Shown piece after piece: positions 41,361 to 50,838 of a stretch of DNA of 64,000 nt; the stretch's first letter is position 1; each line of letters begins with the position of its first letter. The notes beneath the pieces were generated by a model. That model was not told the origin of the DNA, searched no databases, and was given only the letters and a program-made list of their open reading frames with translations. The position numbers and the translations under genes were made by a program. Where the stretch lies: NCBI GenBank assembly GCA_023301565.1, contig JALZUO010000066.1, positions 39,373 through 103,372 of the forward strand, read 5' to 3'. The DNA comes from Oligoflexales bacterium. GTDB taxonomy: Bacteria; Bdellovibrionota_B; Oligoflexia; Oligoflexales; JALZUQ01.

Positions 41361-42184
41361 AGTCAAGATTGATCACAACAGTAGTAGTGCTAGCCACATT
41401 GATTTTGGGGTTTTGGCTTGTTCCGTATTTTATGGATTTCATGCTTCCAGTTGTTTTAGGCGTTTGCGCGTATGAAACATCGCAAATTTTATGGCTAGGA
41501 TGTTTGTCTACCGAAAAGAAGTCGCTTTGTGTATTTGCCCGCGTTTTTATGGCGATTGGTCTTGTAACGAGTTTTCTAGCTTGGGTTTGGCTACAAAGCA
41601 CTGTTGCTTCTTTAGGGGCTGTATCCATTTTTTTCTGGTTAGTGCTTTTTGCACGCAAGAAAACTCCCGAGAGCTTTAGCCGCACATTTACGCTTTTTGG
41701 TGCGCTTAGTATGTATGTTTTAATTCCGTTTATTTTACTATGGGAAATCTACAACACCTTTGGTCTCGAGGTAGTCTTCTTTATGCTGGTTCCTGTTTGG
41801 TTTTCTGACACGGGGGCCTATGTTGTAGGTAAATCGATCGGTAAAAGACTGCTTGCTCCAACGGTATCGCCAGGGAAAACCTGGGAAGGTTTTTTCGGGG
41901 GCGTTCTTATCGGATCTTTGTCTGCTCTAGTGTTTTATTCCCAAATGAAAGGCGAACTTGCCGCTGCATTAGGAGAGATGACGGTAGTGTCTGTTTTGTT
42001 CTGGGGCTTTGCTATCAGCGTGTTGGGGCAGTTTGGAGACCTGGTTCAGTCCAACCTCAAGCGTGCCAGTGGCCTCAAAGATTCTGGGGTTATTCTGCCC
42101 GGGCATGGTGGTATGCTAGATCGTATAGATAGTTTGTTATTTGTTGTGCCGGTTGTTGCATTGTCGCTGTCATTTTTTGGTTAG
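41357..42184 (+). CDS. cdsA: Phosphatidate cytidylyltransferase
   Basis: CdsA makes CDP-diacylglycerol from phosphatidate and CTP in the inner membrane. The protein has seven or eight hydrophobic segments and the family signature: WFSDTGAYVVGKSIGKR, SPGKTWEGFFGG (171-182) and the closing GDLVQSNLKRASGLKDSG...GHGGMLDRIDSLL. I choose ATG 41357 with GAGG five bases upstream; an in-frame GTG at 41345 lies 12 bases earlier. It overlaps the uppS stop by four bases. dxr, often found between cdsA and rseP, is absent. Confidence 0.96.
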   Translation: MKSRLITTVVVLATLILGFWLVPYFMDFMLPVVLGVCAYETSQILWLGCLSTEKKSLCVFARVFMAIGLVTSFLAWVWLQSTVASLGAVSIFFWLVLFARKKTPESFSRTFTLFGALSMYVLIPFILLWEIYNTFGLEVVFFMLVPVWFSDTGAYVVGKSIGKRLLAPTVSPGKTWEGFFGGVLIGSLSALVFYSQMKGELAAALGEMTVVSVLFWGFAISVLGQFGDLVQSNLKRASGLKDSGVILPGHGGMLDRIDSLLFVVPVVALSLSFFG

Positions 42185-42203
42185 GCGAAGGTAGAGGATA
42201 GAA

Positions 42204-43910
42204 ATGGAAGTCTTTTTTCAGTACCCATTAGTTGCAATCTTAGTCATGATTGGCAGCCTTATTTTTATCCATGAGTTAGGCCACTTTTTAGTGGGGAGAT
42301 GGTGTGGGATTGGCGTCATTCGTTTTTCGATTGGTTTTGGTCCAAAGGTTATGGAGTTTACCAGAGGCGGAACCAAGTATTCAATTGCTCCATTGCCTCT
42401 CGGTGGCTATGTGCAGTTTTTAGGTAGTTACGGCAATGAGCTCGAAGACACCTCACACGTAAAAGGTAAAGCTTTTCATGAGGCTCCGCGCTGGCAGCGA
42501 GCAGCAACTTTGTTTGCCGGGCCGTTTGCAAACATATTGCTAGCGTTTGCTATTTTTACGGTTCTAGGCCTAAGCGGGGTGAACAGAACTCCTGCTATGG
42601 TTGGGCAGGTGCTTCCGGGTTCTGCAGCAGAAAAATATGGTCTTTTGCCTGGTGATCGTATCGTCGACATTGATGGAATCAAAGTAAATACATGGCAAGA
42701 AATGGTACGAATCATTTCGAAGTCAGCCGAAAAAAAACTCGAAGTTTCTGTAGCCAGAACCTCTTTGTGGGTAGCCGAAGGCGAGAGTCCAAAAATAAAA
42801 ACGCAGGTACTGCAAGTTACACCCGGGTCTGTCGAGGCTAGAGACTGGTTGGGGCGCAAGGGAAAGCTCGGAAGGGTTGGGATCAGCCTGGGGTCTATCG
42901 CTCCGGTTGTTTATGTTTTGCCAGGGTCACGGGCAGATAGGCTTGGCTTTAAAACGGGAGACCGTATCAGCCAGCTAAAGCTTGCTGGAAAAGCATACCC
43001 TGTAAATTCTTTTCCGCATTTAAATGCGATGCTCACAGAGTATTTTGCAATGAACAGAGCTGCAGGCGTTGAAAATCAAATTGCCGCAGTCGTAAACTCC
43101 GTTGATACTGCATCTAAAGGCAAACTCATAAAGGAAGTAGTCTTAGGCTCGGAGCTGTCATCGCTTGGAATCCGGGATATGCAGCTTGTCATCGACAAAG
43201 ATGAGCTAAACCCAGAGCTAAAAAAAGGAGACTATATAGTCTCTGTTGCAAAAACGCCTGTGGGCAACCTCTACGATCTGAGCTCTCTTTTAGAAGAAGT
43301 CAATAAAGAGTCTGTGGTAGCAACTATCATCCCTGCTGGAAGTAGCTCAAAAACTGCAGTTTCAAAAACTCTGAAAACCAAAGCCATCGACCGGCAGGAG
43401 CTAGAAGGACGGGTTACCTACAACATTCTTGCTACCAAGTTCTTGTACGAGCCTGAGATCCCCAAAGCAGACCTCCTCAGGTTTTCAAACCCGTTTTCAG
43501 CAGCTGTTTTTGGTGCGAAAGAAACGGCAAAACAAACCAGAGACATTGGCTTTTCTTTGTGGCAGTTGATCTCTGGAAAGCTTCCGCTCAAAGCTTTAGG
43601 TGGGCCCATCTCTATTGCCAATGTTGCAAAAGATGCAGCTAAAATGGGGTGGAGGGTCTTTTTGTTTGCGATGGCCCTAATTAGCATCAATTTGGCGATC
43701 GTCAATATGGTCCCTCTGCCAGCTCTTGACGGCGGGCACCTGGCGCTGCTGTCATTCGAGGCTATCCGTGGGCGTAGCCTAAGTGTCAAAGGCTATGAAA
43801 ACTTTCAGAAACTTGGCTTTGCAGTGATTATTTCTCTTTTTGTCATTGTTTTTTCCAACGATTTAAGTAGATATTGGGCTGATATTGTTGGCCTTGTTGT
43901 AGGAAAGTAA
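42204..43910 (+). CDS. rseP: RseP-family site-2 zinc metalloprotease with extra PDZ-like region
   Basis: RseP cleaves membrane-spanning anti-sigma factors and signal peptide remnants. The catalytic HELGH is at 25-27 within IFIHELGHFLV, and the second metal motif NMVPLPALDGGHL lies near 500-512, both in transmembrane helices. At 568 residues it is more than 100 longer than E. coli RseP (450). Two PDZ domains are clear (about 132-185 and 235-300). A third PDZ-like segment (DMQLVIDKD...LKKGDYIVSVAKTPVGNLYDL, about 325-375) accounts for much of the excess. It is 20 bp downstream of cdsA. Confidence 0.95.
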   Translation: MEVFFQYPLVAILVMIGSLIFIHELGHFLVGRWCGIGVIRFSIGFGPKVMEFTRGGTKYSIAPLPLGGYVQFLGSYGNELEDTSHVKGKAFHEAPRWQRAATLFAGPFANILLAFAIFTVLGLSGVNRTPAMVGQVLPGSAAEKYGLLPGDRIVDIDGIKVNTWQEMVRIISKSAEKKLEVSVARTSLWVAEGESPKIKTQVLQVTPGSVEARDWLGRKGKLGRVGISLGSIAPVVYVLPGSRADRLGFKTGDRISQLKLAGKAYPVNSFPHLNAMLTEYFAMNRAAGVENQIAAVVNSVDTASKGKLIKEVVLGSELSSLGIRDMQLVIDKDELNPELKKGDYIVSVAKTPVGNLYDLSSLLEEVNKESVVATIIPAGSSSKTAVSKTLKTKAIDRQELEGRVTYNILATKFLYEPEIPKADLLRFSNPFSAAVFGAKETAKQTRDIGFSLWQLISGKLPLKALGGPISIANVAKDAAKMGWRVFLFAMALISINLAIVNMVPLPALDGGHLALLSFEAIRGRSLSVKGYENFQKLGFAVIISLFVIVFSNDLSRYWADIVGLVVGK

Positions 43911-43937
43911 GAGCCAGCGGATGATTTTTGACTGTCT

Positions 43938-44630
43938 GTGAGCTCGTATATGCATAAACCTTGGACTCTTTGTTTAGACGCCGCCTTTTGGGGGGTCCGC
44001 GCTGCAGGTGTGGTAGATCAAAGTGTTCTGTGGAACAGCGAAAAGCTCGCAGGTAAGGTCGCCAACTCTTTTTTTAGTGAAATAACCCAAAACTTTGAAG
44101 CATTCGGGCGGCCCCAGAGTGTACTGGTTAATATTGGCCCCGGAAGTTTTACCGGAATAAAGCTTAGCCTAGCCTTTGCACGCGGCTTGCAGTGTGGCTC
44201 GACCGGGTTTGAGGGTTCGGGCAAAGCAGCTGAGCTTAAGATATACGGCTATGGGCTAAAAGAGCTATGGGCTTATTGCTTTGAAAACAGCTACAAAGAT
44301 AAGATAGGCGGTTGCGACAAGCCTTGGGGACTACCAATCACAGCCAAAAAAATGCTGGTTTGTGAAAACGGAGAGCTAAGTTCTAAAACACCAGCTGAAG
44401 GTCTTTTAAAAAGCTGCACGGTTCTGCCCTCGGTTAGCCCCGAAGCGGTTGCTGCTACCTATCAAACAAAATCCTCTAAGGTTGTTTCACCTGAAGATTG
44501 GTCTAGTGTTTTGCTAGATTTCTGGGGTGCTGCTTCTCAAAATAACTTTAAGTCTATGATTGAAAATCCTGGTCCAGATTACTTTTTCGGAAGTTCAGCC
44601 GAGGAAAATAAAGGAGTGCGCGTTACATGA
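43938..44630 (+). CDS. tsaB: tRNA threonylcarbamoyladenosine synthesis protein TsaB
   Basis: TsaB is the partner of TsaD in forming t6A37 on ANN-decoding tRNAs. The 230-residue protein has an N-terminal actin-like strand (LCLDAAFWG) and the diagnostic NIGPGSFTGIKLSLAFARGL element (about 65-84). The rest is divergent. The start is GTG 43938 or ATG 43950; neither has a strong ribosome-binding site. Its stop overlaps the asd start (ATGA). Confidence 0.88.
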   Translation: MSSYMHKPWTLCLDAAFWGVRAAGVVDQSVLWNSEKLAGKVANSFFSEITQNFEAFGRPQSVLVNIGPGSFTGIKLSLAFARGLQCGSTGFEGSGKAAELKIYGYGLKELWAYCFENSYKDKIGGCDKPWGLPITAKKMLVCENGELSSKTPAEGLLKSCTVLPSVSPEAVAATYQTKSSKVVSPEDWSSVLLDFWGAASQNNFKSMIENPGPDYFFGSSAEENKGVRVT

Positions 44631-45640
44631 AGGTTTCAGTTATAGGGGCCACAGGAGCTGTCGGCCGTACGATCCTCAAAGAGCTTGAGTCTCGCACGGA
44701 GGTTTCTGCTGATCAGTTGAGTTTGTTTGCCTCTGCTCGCTCTGCTGGTGTCGAGCTTGATTTTCGTGGGCAAAAAATAAAGGTACAGATTTACGATCTA
44801 GGCGAGGTAGCAAAGACGCAGGTTTGTTTGATGAGTGCTGGCTCTGGTTTTTCTAAACAGTACGCAGAGCAGATAGCCGCTAAAGGCGTTTGGGTAGTAG
44901 ACAATAGTTCGGCTTGGCGCAGAGATGACCGCTACCCGCTGGTTGTTCCAGAAGTGAACGGTGCAGTTTTAAAAAGCTTCGCTCAACCGACAATTATTGC
45001 AAACCCAAACTGCTCGACAATTCAAATGATTCCACCATTAGCTGATCTAGAGAGTGCTTTTGGCTTAGAGCGGGTCAGCGTTGCTACCTATCAAAGCGTG
45101 TCTGGCGCTGGGCAAGAAAAGATTGACACATTGGCTAAAGAAGTAAGAGCAGAAGCCCCTTATGACTCTTTGGGGGAGCACTCCCTTGCCTTTAATGTGA
45201 TCCCAGCTATTGATACGCTAGATGAACAAGGACATTGCTACGAAGAAGTAAAAATGGTTGTGGAAACCCGTAAGATACTGAAACTGCCTACTTTGGATAT
45301 TAGGGCGTCTGTAGCACGGGTTCCTGTTTTTTATGGGCATTCAGAAAACTTGTTTGTGGATTTAAAAAAATCTGTAAGCCTTATAGAGCTTGAAGAGGTC
45401 CTTCAAGGGTCTAGTCACTATTGCTACAAAAGAACCAAAGACTATGATTGGCTTCCAACGCCCCGCAGGGTTCAGCACCAGGGTGGGATTTTAGTCAGCC
45501 GGGCACGTTTGGGCTGGGGAGAAAGTACTTCGAAAACGGTACAGTTTTGGGTGGTAGCGGATAACCTACGTAAAGGCGCTGCGACAAATGCAGTCCAAGT
45601 ATTACAGCTTTTAGCAAATGTGGGCTCTAACCTAGGGTAG
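44627..45640 (+). CDS. asd: Aspartate-semialdehyde dehydrogenase
   Basis: Asd makes aspartate semialdehyde, precursor of lysine, diaminopimelate, methionine and threonine. The 337-residue protein has the NADP loop GATGAVGRTIL (7-17), catalytic cysteine C129 in NPNCSTIQM, and QSVSGAGQE. A catalytic histidine is expected in the RVPVFYGHSE segment. AAAGGAGTGCGCGTTAC precedes the ATG, which overlaps tsaB. The 3' end overlaps the convergent unknown gene by 9 bp. Confidence 0.97.
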   Translation: MKVSVIGATGAVGRTILKELESRTEVSADQLSLFASARSAGVELDFRGQKIKVQIYDLGEVAKTQVCLMSAGSGFSKQYAEQIAAKGVWVVDNSSAWRRDDRYPLVVPEVNGAVLKSFAQPTIIANPNCSTIQMIPPLADLESAFGLERVSVATYQSVSGAGQEKIDTLAKEVRAEAPYDSLGEHSLAFNVIPAIDTLDEQGHCYEEVKMVVETRKILKLPTLDIRASVARVPVFYGHSENLFVDLKKSVSLIELEEVLQGSSHYCYKRTKDYDWLPTPRRVQHQGGILVSRARLGWGESTSKTVQFWVVADNLRKGAATNAVQVLQLLANVGSNLG

Positions 45641-46384
45641 CTGGCCAGGCCGAGGGCCCTGATGGGCAGGTGCGTCGGCTGGGTTCCAAATATCCATCGT
45701 ACCGTCACGCACTTGCTGGCGCTGCTTTTCAATTTTCTTGATTTTTTCAAGAGCCGACTCTTCTAAAGAAGTCAAAAAACCTAAAAAGGCGAGGTGCGGT
45801 GGACTAAACATCCTCATGGACACGAGGTTTTCCATGACGTAGTAAATCAAGTCACCGACTACTTCAACACGGAGATCTTCAATTTCTGCATCTGGAGCAC
45901 TAGCAAAATAAAAATATTTACCACTAAAGCTATGGTTGGTTTTTTCAGAAGTAGCTTTAAACAGCGTGGCTGCAGGAATCACGTTTCGCATCATCCACCG
46001 AAGTGCGCTCGCAGAGCCCCGGTTGACCCCTCCTAGCTTGATGCTACTTGTCGCTTTGCCTTGTTTTTCAATTCTATCAATTTTTATCTTAAGCTTGGCG
46101 CGTGCTCGTCGCATCTCTTTTAGGTCATATTCAAGCTGAGTGACTAGGGCAGCAAGCTGCCTTACTTCTTGCCATTTCTGAGCGGCTTTGGCGTCTTCCA
46201 GCCCTGCCTTCGCTGCTGCCAAGCGTGCTTCGCCGATGGCTTTTACGTAGTTCGACTCTGCGTTGAGAACCGTGGCATAGGCAATGGCCCAATCTGAGTT
46301 GGCAGACTGGGCGTGAAGAGAAGCGCTGAAGAATGCAACGCAAAGAGCTGCAAGGCATCCAAGTGTGTTTCTACTGAGTGGCAT
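45632..46384 (-). CDS. Exported coiled-coil protein of unknown function
   Basis: A signal peptide is clear (LAALCVAFFSASLHAQS; cleavage near residue 26). Residues of about 35-110 are rich in Ala, Glu, Lys and Arg and predict a long helix or coiled coil. A compact segment follows (FSGKYFYFASAPDAEIEDLRVEVVGDLIYYVM), then a second helical, charged region and a proline-rich tail (APAHQGPRPGQLP). It is probably periplasmic. I recognise no family. It is divergent from the barrel gene at 46537. Confidence 0.6.
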   Translation of the reverse strand: MPLSRNTLGCLAALCVAFFSASLHAQSANSDWAIAYATVLNAESNYVKAIGEARLAAAKAGLEDAKAAQKWQEVRQLAALVTQLEYDLKEMRRARAKLKIKIDRIEKQGKATSSIKLGGVNRGSASALRWMMRNVIPAATLFKATSEKTNHSFSGKYFYFASAPDAEIEDLRVEVVGDLIYYVMENLVSMRMFSPPHLAFLGFLTSLEESALEKIKKIEKQRQQVRDGTMDIWNPADAPAHQGPRPGQLP

Positions 46385-46536
46385 GATTTGACCTTCGAAT
46401 TTGTATTGTTTCTTTATTTTGCCTTAAGAGCATAAGAATCACGTAAGCATTTATATGAAAGGGTTTTATTCTTTTAAGGCTTTCGCGGTGAAAATCCGGT
46501 AAAATATGTGAGCCAAGGATTTTAAAGGAAAGTTAT

Positions 46537-47562
46537 ATGAAACGACTGGCGAAAACATTAGCATTGACGCTCGTTCTAGGCGCCATATCTGTGGCGCATG
46601 CTCAGGAAGATTTGTCGCGTGATCAAAAAGAATTGATGAAGCTTTTGAAAGAGGACCTTGAAAAACGTCCTCGCACAAAGTTCCGTAAGGCAGTTGACCA
46701 GAAGCCAGATGAACGCTCGAAGTTTCGTAGACGGAAGCCTGGCTCTAGGACTGAAAAGTACGACAAAGATATAGATCTGGAACAAAAACGTGAGCGTGTA
46801 AAGTATCGCAGGCCACGTGCAAATGACGATTGGTATGACGACTCTAACTATGACACCACCTCTAAGTTGAGAGCAGGGACTCAAGAGAAACGAGCTAGAC
46901 AGGCGTTTAGCGGTGTGTATGACGGCGACCGTAGGTATGGAAAGCTTCGGATGGGTTTAGGCGTCGGGAAGTTTCAATACACGGATGAAAAAACCGGAAA
47001 AGTTTTAGAAACAATTTATGGCTCTACCAATATTTTTCCAAAATTAGATTTTGAATACACACCCTTTGACTGGATTGTTGGTCTGGGTGTGCATCTTTCT
47101 GTAGGTTTGTATAGGCAGTCTGGTAAGGCAGTAGATAAACTTTCAACTGTGGATAATGTAATTCCTGACAGCTCAGCGTCAGAGACCAAGCTTAAGTTCT
47201 ATCCTCTGCAAATAGGGGTGTCGGGGCGGTACTCGCCTTTTGAGAGAAAAACAATTGTCGTTGACGGTAAGCTTGCTTTTGAACGTTTGTTTGCTCGAGA
47301 GGTTCGAGATATTGGTGCTTCCAGTGGTGAGGACTCTTTTGTAACTAAAGCTAGCAAAAATGGGGTGACATTTGGGTTAGGGGCGAGTCTAAGCTTAAAC
47401 GGCATCAGCCAAAGAGCAGTATCTTCGATGCGGTCCACCGCTAAGTTGGGCTACATATACTTACGCGGCTACTACGAAATATCGGCCCAGCTATCAACGG
47501 GTGAAGGCGCAAATTTTTCTAGAAACACCTTTGGTCTTTCACTTGTGGCAGAGACATTTTGA
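46537..47562 (+). CDS. Outer-membrane beta-barrel-like protein with charged N-terminal region
   Basis: AAAGGAAAG precedes ATG 46537. A signal peptide ends VAHAQ (about residue 23). Residues of about 25-125 are extremely charged, with many R, K, D and E and repeated K-F-R-K or K-Y-R-R elements. The C-terminal 210 residues alternate in beta fashion (LRMGLGVGKFQY, GLGVHLSVGLY, GVTFGLGASLSL) and end with the aromatic VAETF, as outer-membrane barrels do. The basic/acidic stretch could bind peptidoglycan or another polymer; that is inference. Its stop overlaps the truA start (TTGA). Confidence 0.65.
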   Translation: MKRLAKTLALTLVLGAISVAHAQEDLSRDQKELMKLLKEDLEKRPRTKFRKAVDQKPDERSKFRRRKPGSRTEKYDKDIDLEQKRERVKYRRPRANDDWYDDSNYDTTSKLRAGTQEKRARQAFSGVYDGDRRYGKLRMGLGVGKFQYTDEKTGKVLETIYGSTNIFPKLDFEYTPFDWIVGLGVHLSVGLYRQSGKAVDKLSTVDNVIPDSSASETKLKFYPLQIGVSGRYSPFERKTIVVDGKLAFERLFAREVRDIGASSGEDSFVTKASKNGVTFGLGASLSLNGISQRAVSSMRSTAKLGYIYLRGYYEISAQLSTGEGANFSRNTFGLSLVAETF

Positions 47563-48371
47563 ATAAAAAACCTAGGTTAGACTTGGATTCAAAAAAATAT
47601 ATTTTAGAACTGTGCTTTGTTGGAACAAACTACGAGGGTTGGCAGTCGCAACCTTCAGGTAGAACTATTCAAGACCATTTGAATAAAGCGCTTCGAGTAT
47701 GGTTTGGAGATACCAAAATCAAAACCCTAGCCTGTTCGAGGACAGATAGCGGTGTACATGCAAAACAGTTTTTTGTCACTTTTTCAACTAGCTCGAAAAT
47801 GGATTCAGCAAAATCATTTTTGCGAAGCATGCAGGCGCTTTTGCCAAAAGACGTCGCAGTTAAAAAAATTGGCTACCCACCGGAATCTTTTCATGTGGTT
47901 CGAGACGCAGTTAAAAAGCTTTACCGTTATCAAATCTGGAATAGCAGGTCCTATGTCGACCCTTTTTTAGCACCATATGTATGGCACCACCCTGCTAACC
48001 TTGATCTTGAAGAGCTAGAAAAAGCATTTTCAGACTTTGTTGGAGTACAGGACTTTACAAGTTTTGCAGCTTCAGACGGTGCGGCTCGAACGAAGATTCG
48101 GGAGATCTATCAGCTCGAGCTTGTGAATGCGGGTAATTTAATTTCTATTGAAGTCGCTGGCGCCGGCTTTTTAAAACAGATGGTCCGCAATATCGTTGGG
48201 ACCCTAGTAGAGGTGTCAGAAGGAAAAAGAGATGCAGGTAGCATTGCAGCGATCATAGCGCAAAAGGATCGCACCAAGGCCGGCAGGACAGCGCCGGCAT
48301 CTGGGCTTGCGCTTGAAAAAGTATATTATAGCCAGGAAAACCAGGAGGGTATTCATTGGTTGTTAGGTTGA
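47559..48371 (+). CDS. truA: tRNA pseudouridine synthase A
   Basis: TruA makes pseudouridine at positions 38-40 of tRNA. The 270-residue protein has YEGWQSQPSGRTIQD (25-39), the catalytic D63 in CSRTDSGVHAKQ, and GAGFLKQMVRNIVGTLVEV. The start is TTG 47559, overlapping the upstream stop. This is the only in-frame start that keeps the family's N terminus. Confidence 0.96.
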   Translation: MNKKPRLDLDSKKYILELCFVGTNYEGWQSQPSGRTIQDHLNKALRVWFGDTKIKTLACSRTDSGVHAKQFFVTFSTSSKMDSAKSFLRSMQALLPKDVAVKKIGYPPESFHVVRDAVKKLYRYQIWNSRSYVDPFLAPYVWHHPANLDLEELEKAFSDFVGVQDFTSFAASDGAARTKIREIYQLELVNAGNLISIEVAGAGFLKQMVRNIVGTLVEVSEGKRDAGSIAAIIAQKDRTKAGRTAPASGLALEKVYYSQENQEGIHWLLG

Positions 48372-50134
48372 TGTTTCTTTTTTCTTGCAGGTCCTTAGCG
48401 CTGTTTGTGCTTGCCTCGTGTACCACTGCTCAAAAGAATCTAGAGTTAAACCCTCAGGGTGTTTCACCGTTTGAACGTAAGGTTTTTTCAGGTGCTTTGT
48501 ACCTGGAAGCTTTGCACCAAAAGAGCAACAGAGAAGATAATAGTTCTTTGCTTCGAGCTTCTTACGATTTTTTCCCTGATGCGGTCGTAGCCTCTTCTCT
48601 TGCAGAGCGGGTTATGGAACAAACCATACAAAAACCTATGCAGAAAGACGTTCCAAAAGACTTTCAAAAAGGCTCCTATCAAGAGGCTCAAAGTATTCTT
48701 GAAAAAGCCCTTTTGCGCTATCCATCTAGCGCGGATCTGTTAAAAGTCAAAGGCAGGCTGCAGCATAGGCTTGGTGACTTTGCCGGCGCAAAGCGGTCTT
48801 TTTTGAACTCTTTAAAGAACGATCCAACCATGGTGGATCTATATGCAGAATTGTATCTTTTGCATGTTAGTCAAAACGATATTGCCGGCGCAAACATTTA
48901 TGCAGCTGAGTGGTATAGGCGTAGCCCTAGCTCTTATGTTGCTGCTATTACAAATGCGAAAATAAGTTTTCATGCAGGAGATTTTAGGGCAGCCCTAGAT
49001 GCGAGCAAAAAGGCACAAAACCTGGACTCGAGGCGAACCGACGCTTTTATTCTCGCAGGGTTTAGTGCGAGCAGGCTTGGAATGCAAAAAAAAGCTGAGG
49101 GTTACTTTCGCGAGGCATACATTCTTGACCCGCTCAATGAGGATGTTTTTGCTTTTTTAAAGGCTAGCTACGTTCAAAAACAAAAGGCCCATCAATTTAT
49201 TGGTTTGATTGATAGTGTTATTGCAAGGATTTCAAAAAAATCACCTATTTTGATTTCACTTTACCTACAAAAAGCATTTTTTTATTGGTCTGTCGCAAAA
49301 CCATCTTTGGCAAATCAGGCGCTTGTTTCGGCTCTTTCTGGGATGGATTCAGGAGTCGACAAAGCGCTTCTGCTTTCTTATGGGTATCAAAAAGATCGAA
49401 ATTTTTCGATGGCGCAAGATGTTCTGGCAAAGGCGAGCCCAAATGAGTCCGAACGCGATATGGTGTTAGTTCGTCAAGCCAATATTTCTTTGCAGCAAAG
49501 CAATTCGAAGCAAGCCCTGAAGTTTTTAGAAAAAGTATCCTCTGCAAATAAAGGCTTGAGGTTTGCCCTGGTAAAGTCAGCCGCACTAGAAGGTTTAGGT
49601 CACCTTAAGCAAGCTATGGACTTACTAGGAGCAACAGTAAAGAGCTTTCCCCAGTCGGCAGAAGCCTTGTACTCACTAGGGTATATGTACGGTGAAAATA
49701 ACCGCATTGCTCAGGCTGTACGAGTGATGGAAGGGATTATTCAAAAACATCCGGAATTTGCCGACGCCTACAATTATCTTGGGCTCTTGAACGCTCGCGG
49801 CGCCTCACCTGATCATATAAAAGCTGCGCTTGGCTTAATAGCAATTGCTCGTACCCTAAAGCCAAGTGACCCGTTTTTTATGGATTCACATGGCTGGCTG
49901 TTATTTCGGTCCGGTAATAGAGCCAAAGGAGCGGAATTGATACGCAAAGCCCAAGGCCTTGGACCTAATGTCGCTGAAATAGGCAGACATTACTTTATAG
50001 TGCTGTATACCCAAGGTAAATTAGCAGAGGCGAAAAGGCTGTTTGACGGTATGGTCAAAAAAGGTGTCGCCTCCAGCAGTGACTACAACCATTGGAAGAA
50101 GGCAGCAGGTAGCTATAATGTTAAAAACTCATGA
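48371..50134 (+). CDS. TPR-repeat lipoprotein
   Basis: ATG 48371 shares one base with the truA stop (TGATG) and begins a lipoprotein signal with a perfect lipobox LASC (about residue 17). The 587-residue protein is a chain of tetratricopeptide-type helical hairpins (EAQSILEKALLRYPSSADL, KAEGYFREAYILDPLN, AKGAELIRKAQGLGPN), ten or more repeats. Such lipoproteins organise envelope complexes. The following two genes encode another lipoprotein and a MshEN-like protein, and all three seem cotranscribed with truA and murG. Confidence 0.8.
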   Translation: MFLFSCRSLALFVLASCTTAQKNLELNPQGVSPFERKVFSGALYLEALHQKSNREDNSSLLRASYDFFPDAVVASSLAERVMEQTIQKPMQKDVPKDFQKGSYQEAQSILEKALLRYPSSADLLKVKGRLQHRLGDFAGAKRSFLNSLKNDPTMVDLYAELYLLHVSQNDIAGANIYAAEWYRRSPSSYVAAITNAKISFHAGDFRAALDASKKAQNLDSRRTDAFILAGFSASRLGMQKKAEGYFREAYILDPLNEDVFAFLKASYVQKQKAHQFIGLIDSVIARISKKSPILISLYLQKAFFYWSVAKPSLANQALVSALSGMDSGVDKALLLSYGYQKDRNFSMAQDVLAKASPNESERDMVLVRQANISLQQSNSKQALKFLEKVSSANKGLRFALVKSAALEGLGHLKQAMDLLGATVKSFPQSAEALYSLGYMYGENNRIAQAVRVMEGIIQKHPEFADAYNYLGLLNARGASPDHIKAALGLIAIARTLKPSDPFFMDSHGWLLFRSGNRAKGAELIRKAQGLGPNVAEIGRHYFIVLYTQGKLAEAKRLFDGMVKKGVASSSDYNHWKKAAGSYNVKNS

Positions 50135-50825
50135 GTTAACCGCTTTGCTTCTTGCTTGTTTTGCTGCATTCGCATGCGAGACGACAAAGTTTCTTCCGGC
50201 ACAAGAGCTTCCATCACAGTTTCTAGAGGTTTTTGAGCCTTGTTTCCCTCGAAGCGGTACCTATGAGCTAGAGAGTAAGGGTGTTTTTGGGGCGGGCCTG
50301 ACCCCCGCTGTCCAGTTGGCTTTTGAGGCTCCTCTTAAAGAACAAACAGCCCTAGAAGTATCGGCAGGTATAGGGCCGTCTTTGCTTGCTATCAAGGCTG
50401 ACGGGCAATCCCTGCAAAAAGGCGGGGTGTTTGCGCACCTTATCGAACCAATATCGATCGGAGACCAGGGCAAACTCTTATATAAAGGCTATTATGCTGG
50501 ACTGCAGGTGGGTGAGTTAGGCTGCATCTTGGCTGGAAAAATCCCTGCTGACTGGATCCATAAGGTGAAATCTGTTTCGAACTTAGGTAAGCAAAAAACA
50601 CTGCACGTTAAACACGGAAAGCGCGATATAAAGATTGTTTTAGATCAGCTTGCAAACCCGGCAGAGCGCAGTTTTTGCTCGACACTGACTTGGCGAGTAG
50701 CTGCGGGCTTGTTTAAGCCAAATGTGCAGTGGTGTTATGGAAAACCTGGTAGTAGGTTTTCACCTAAAAACCATCACTCTGTATTACGGTATGAAAAAAA
50801 GGCTATCTTTTGGTCCCCTATTTGA
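50118..50825 (+). CDS. Lipoprotein of unknown function, faintly LolB-like
   Basis: ATG 50118 lies inside the end of the TPR gene, with AGGTAGC in front. The signal ends FAAFAC with C19 the likely lipidation site. The mature 217 residues open with KSKGVFG-type beta strands (YELESKGVFGAGL, VQLAFEAP, TALEVSAGIGPSLLAI). This sequence of strands recalls the LolB/LolA half-barrel, but I see no decisive motif. Two later cysteines (SFCSTL and WCYG) could pair. Low-confidence function. Confidence 0.6.
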   Translation: MLKTHELTALLLACFAAFACETTKFLPAQELPSQFLEVFEPCFPRSGTYELESKGVFGAGLTPAVQLAFEAPLKEQTALEVSAGIGPSLLAIKADGQSLQKGGVFAHLIEPISIGDQGKLLYKGYYAGLQVGELGCILAGKIPADWIHKVKSVSNLGKQKTLHVKHGKRDIKIVLDQLANPAERSFCSTLTWRVAAGLFKPNVQWCYGKPGSRFSPKNHHSVLRYEKKAIFWSPI

Positions 50826-50838
50826 GAGAGGGAAGGTT

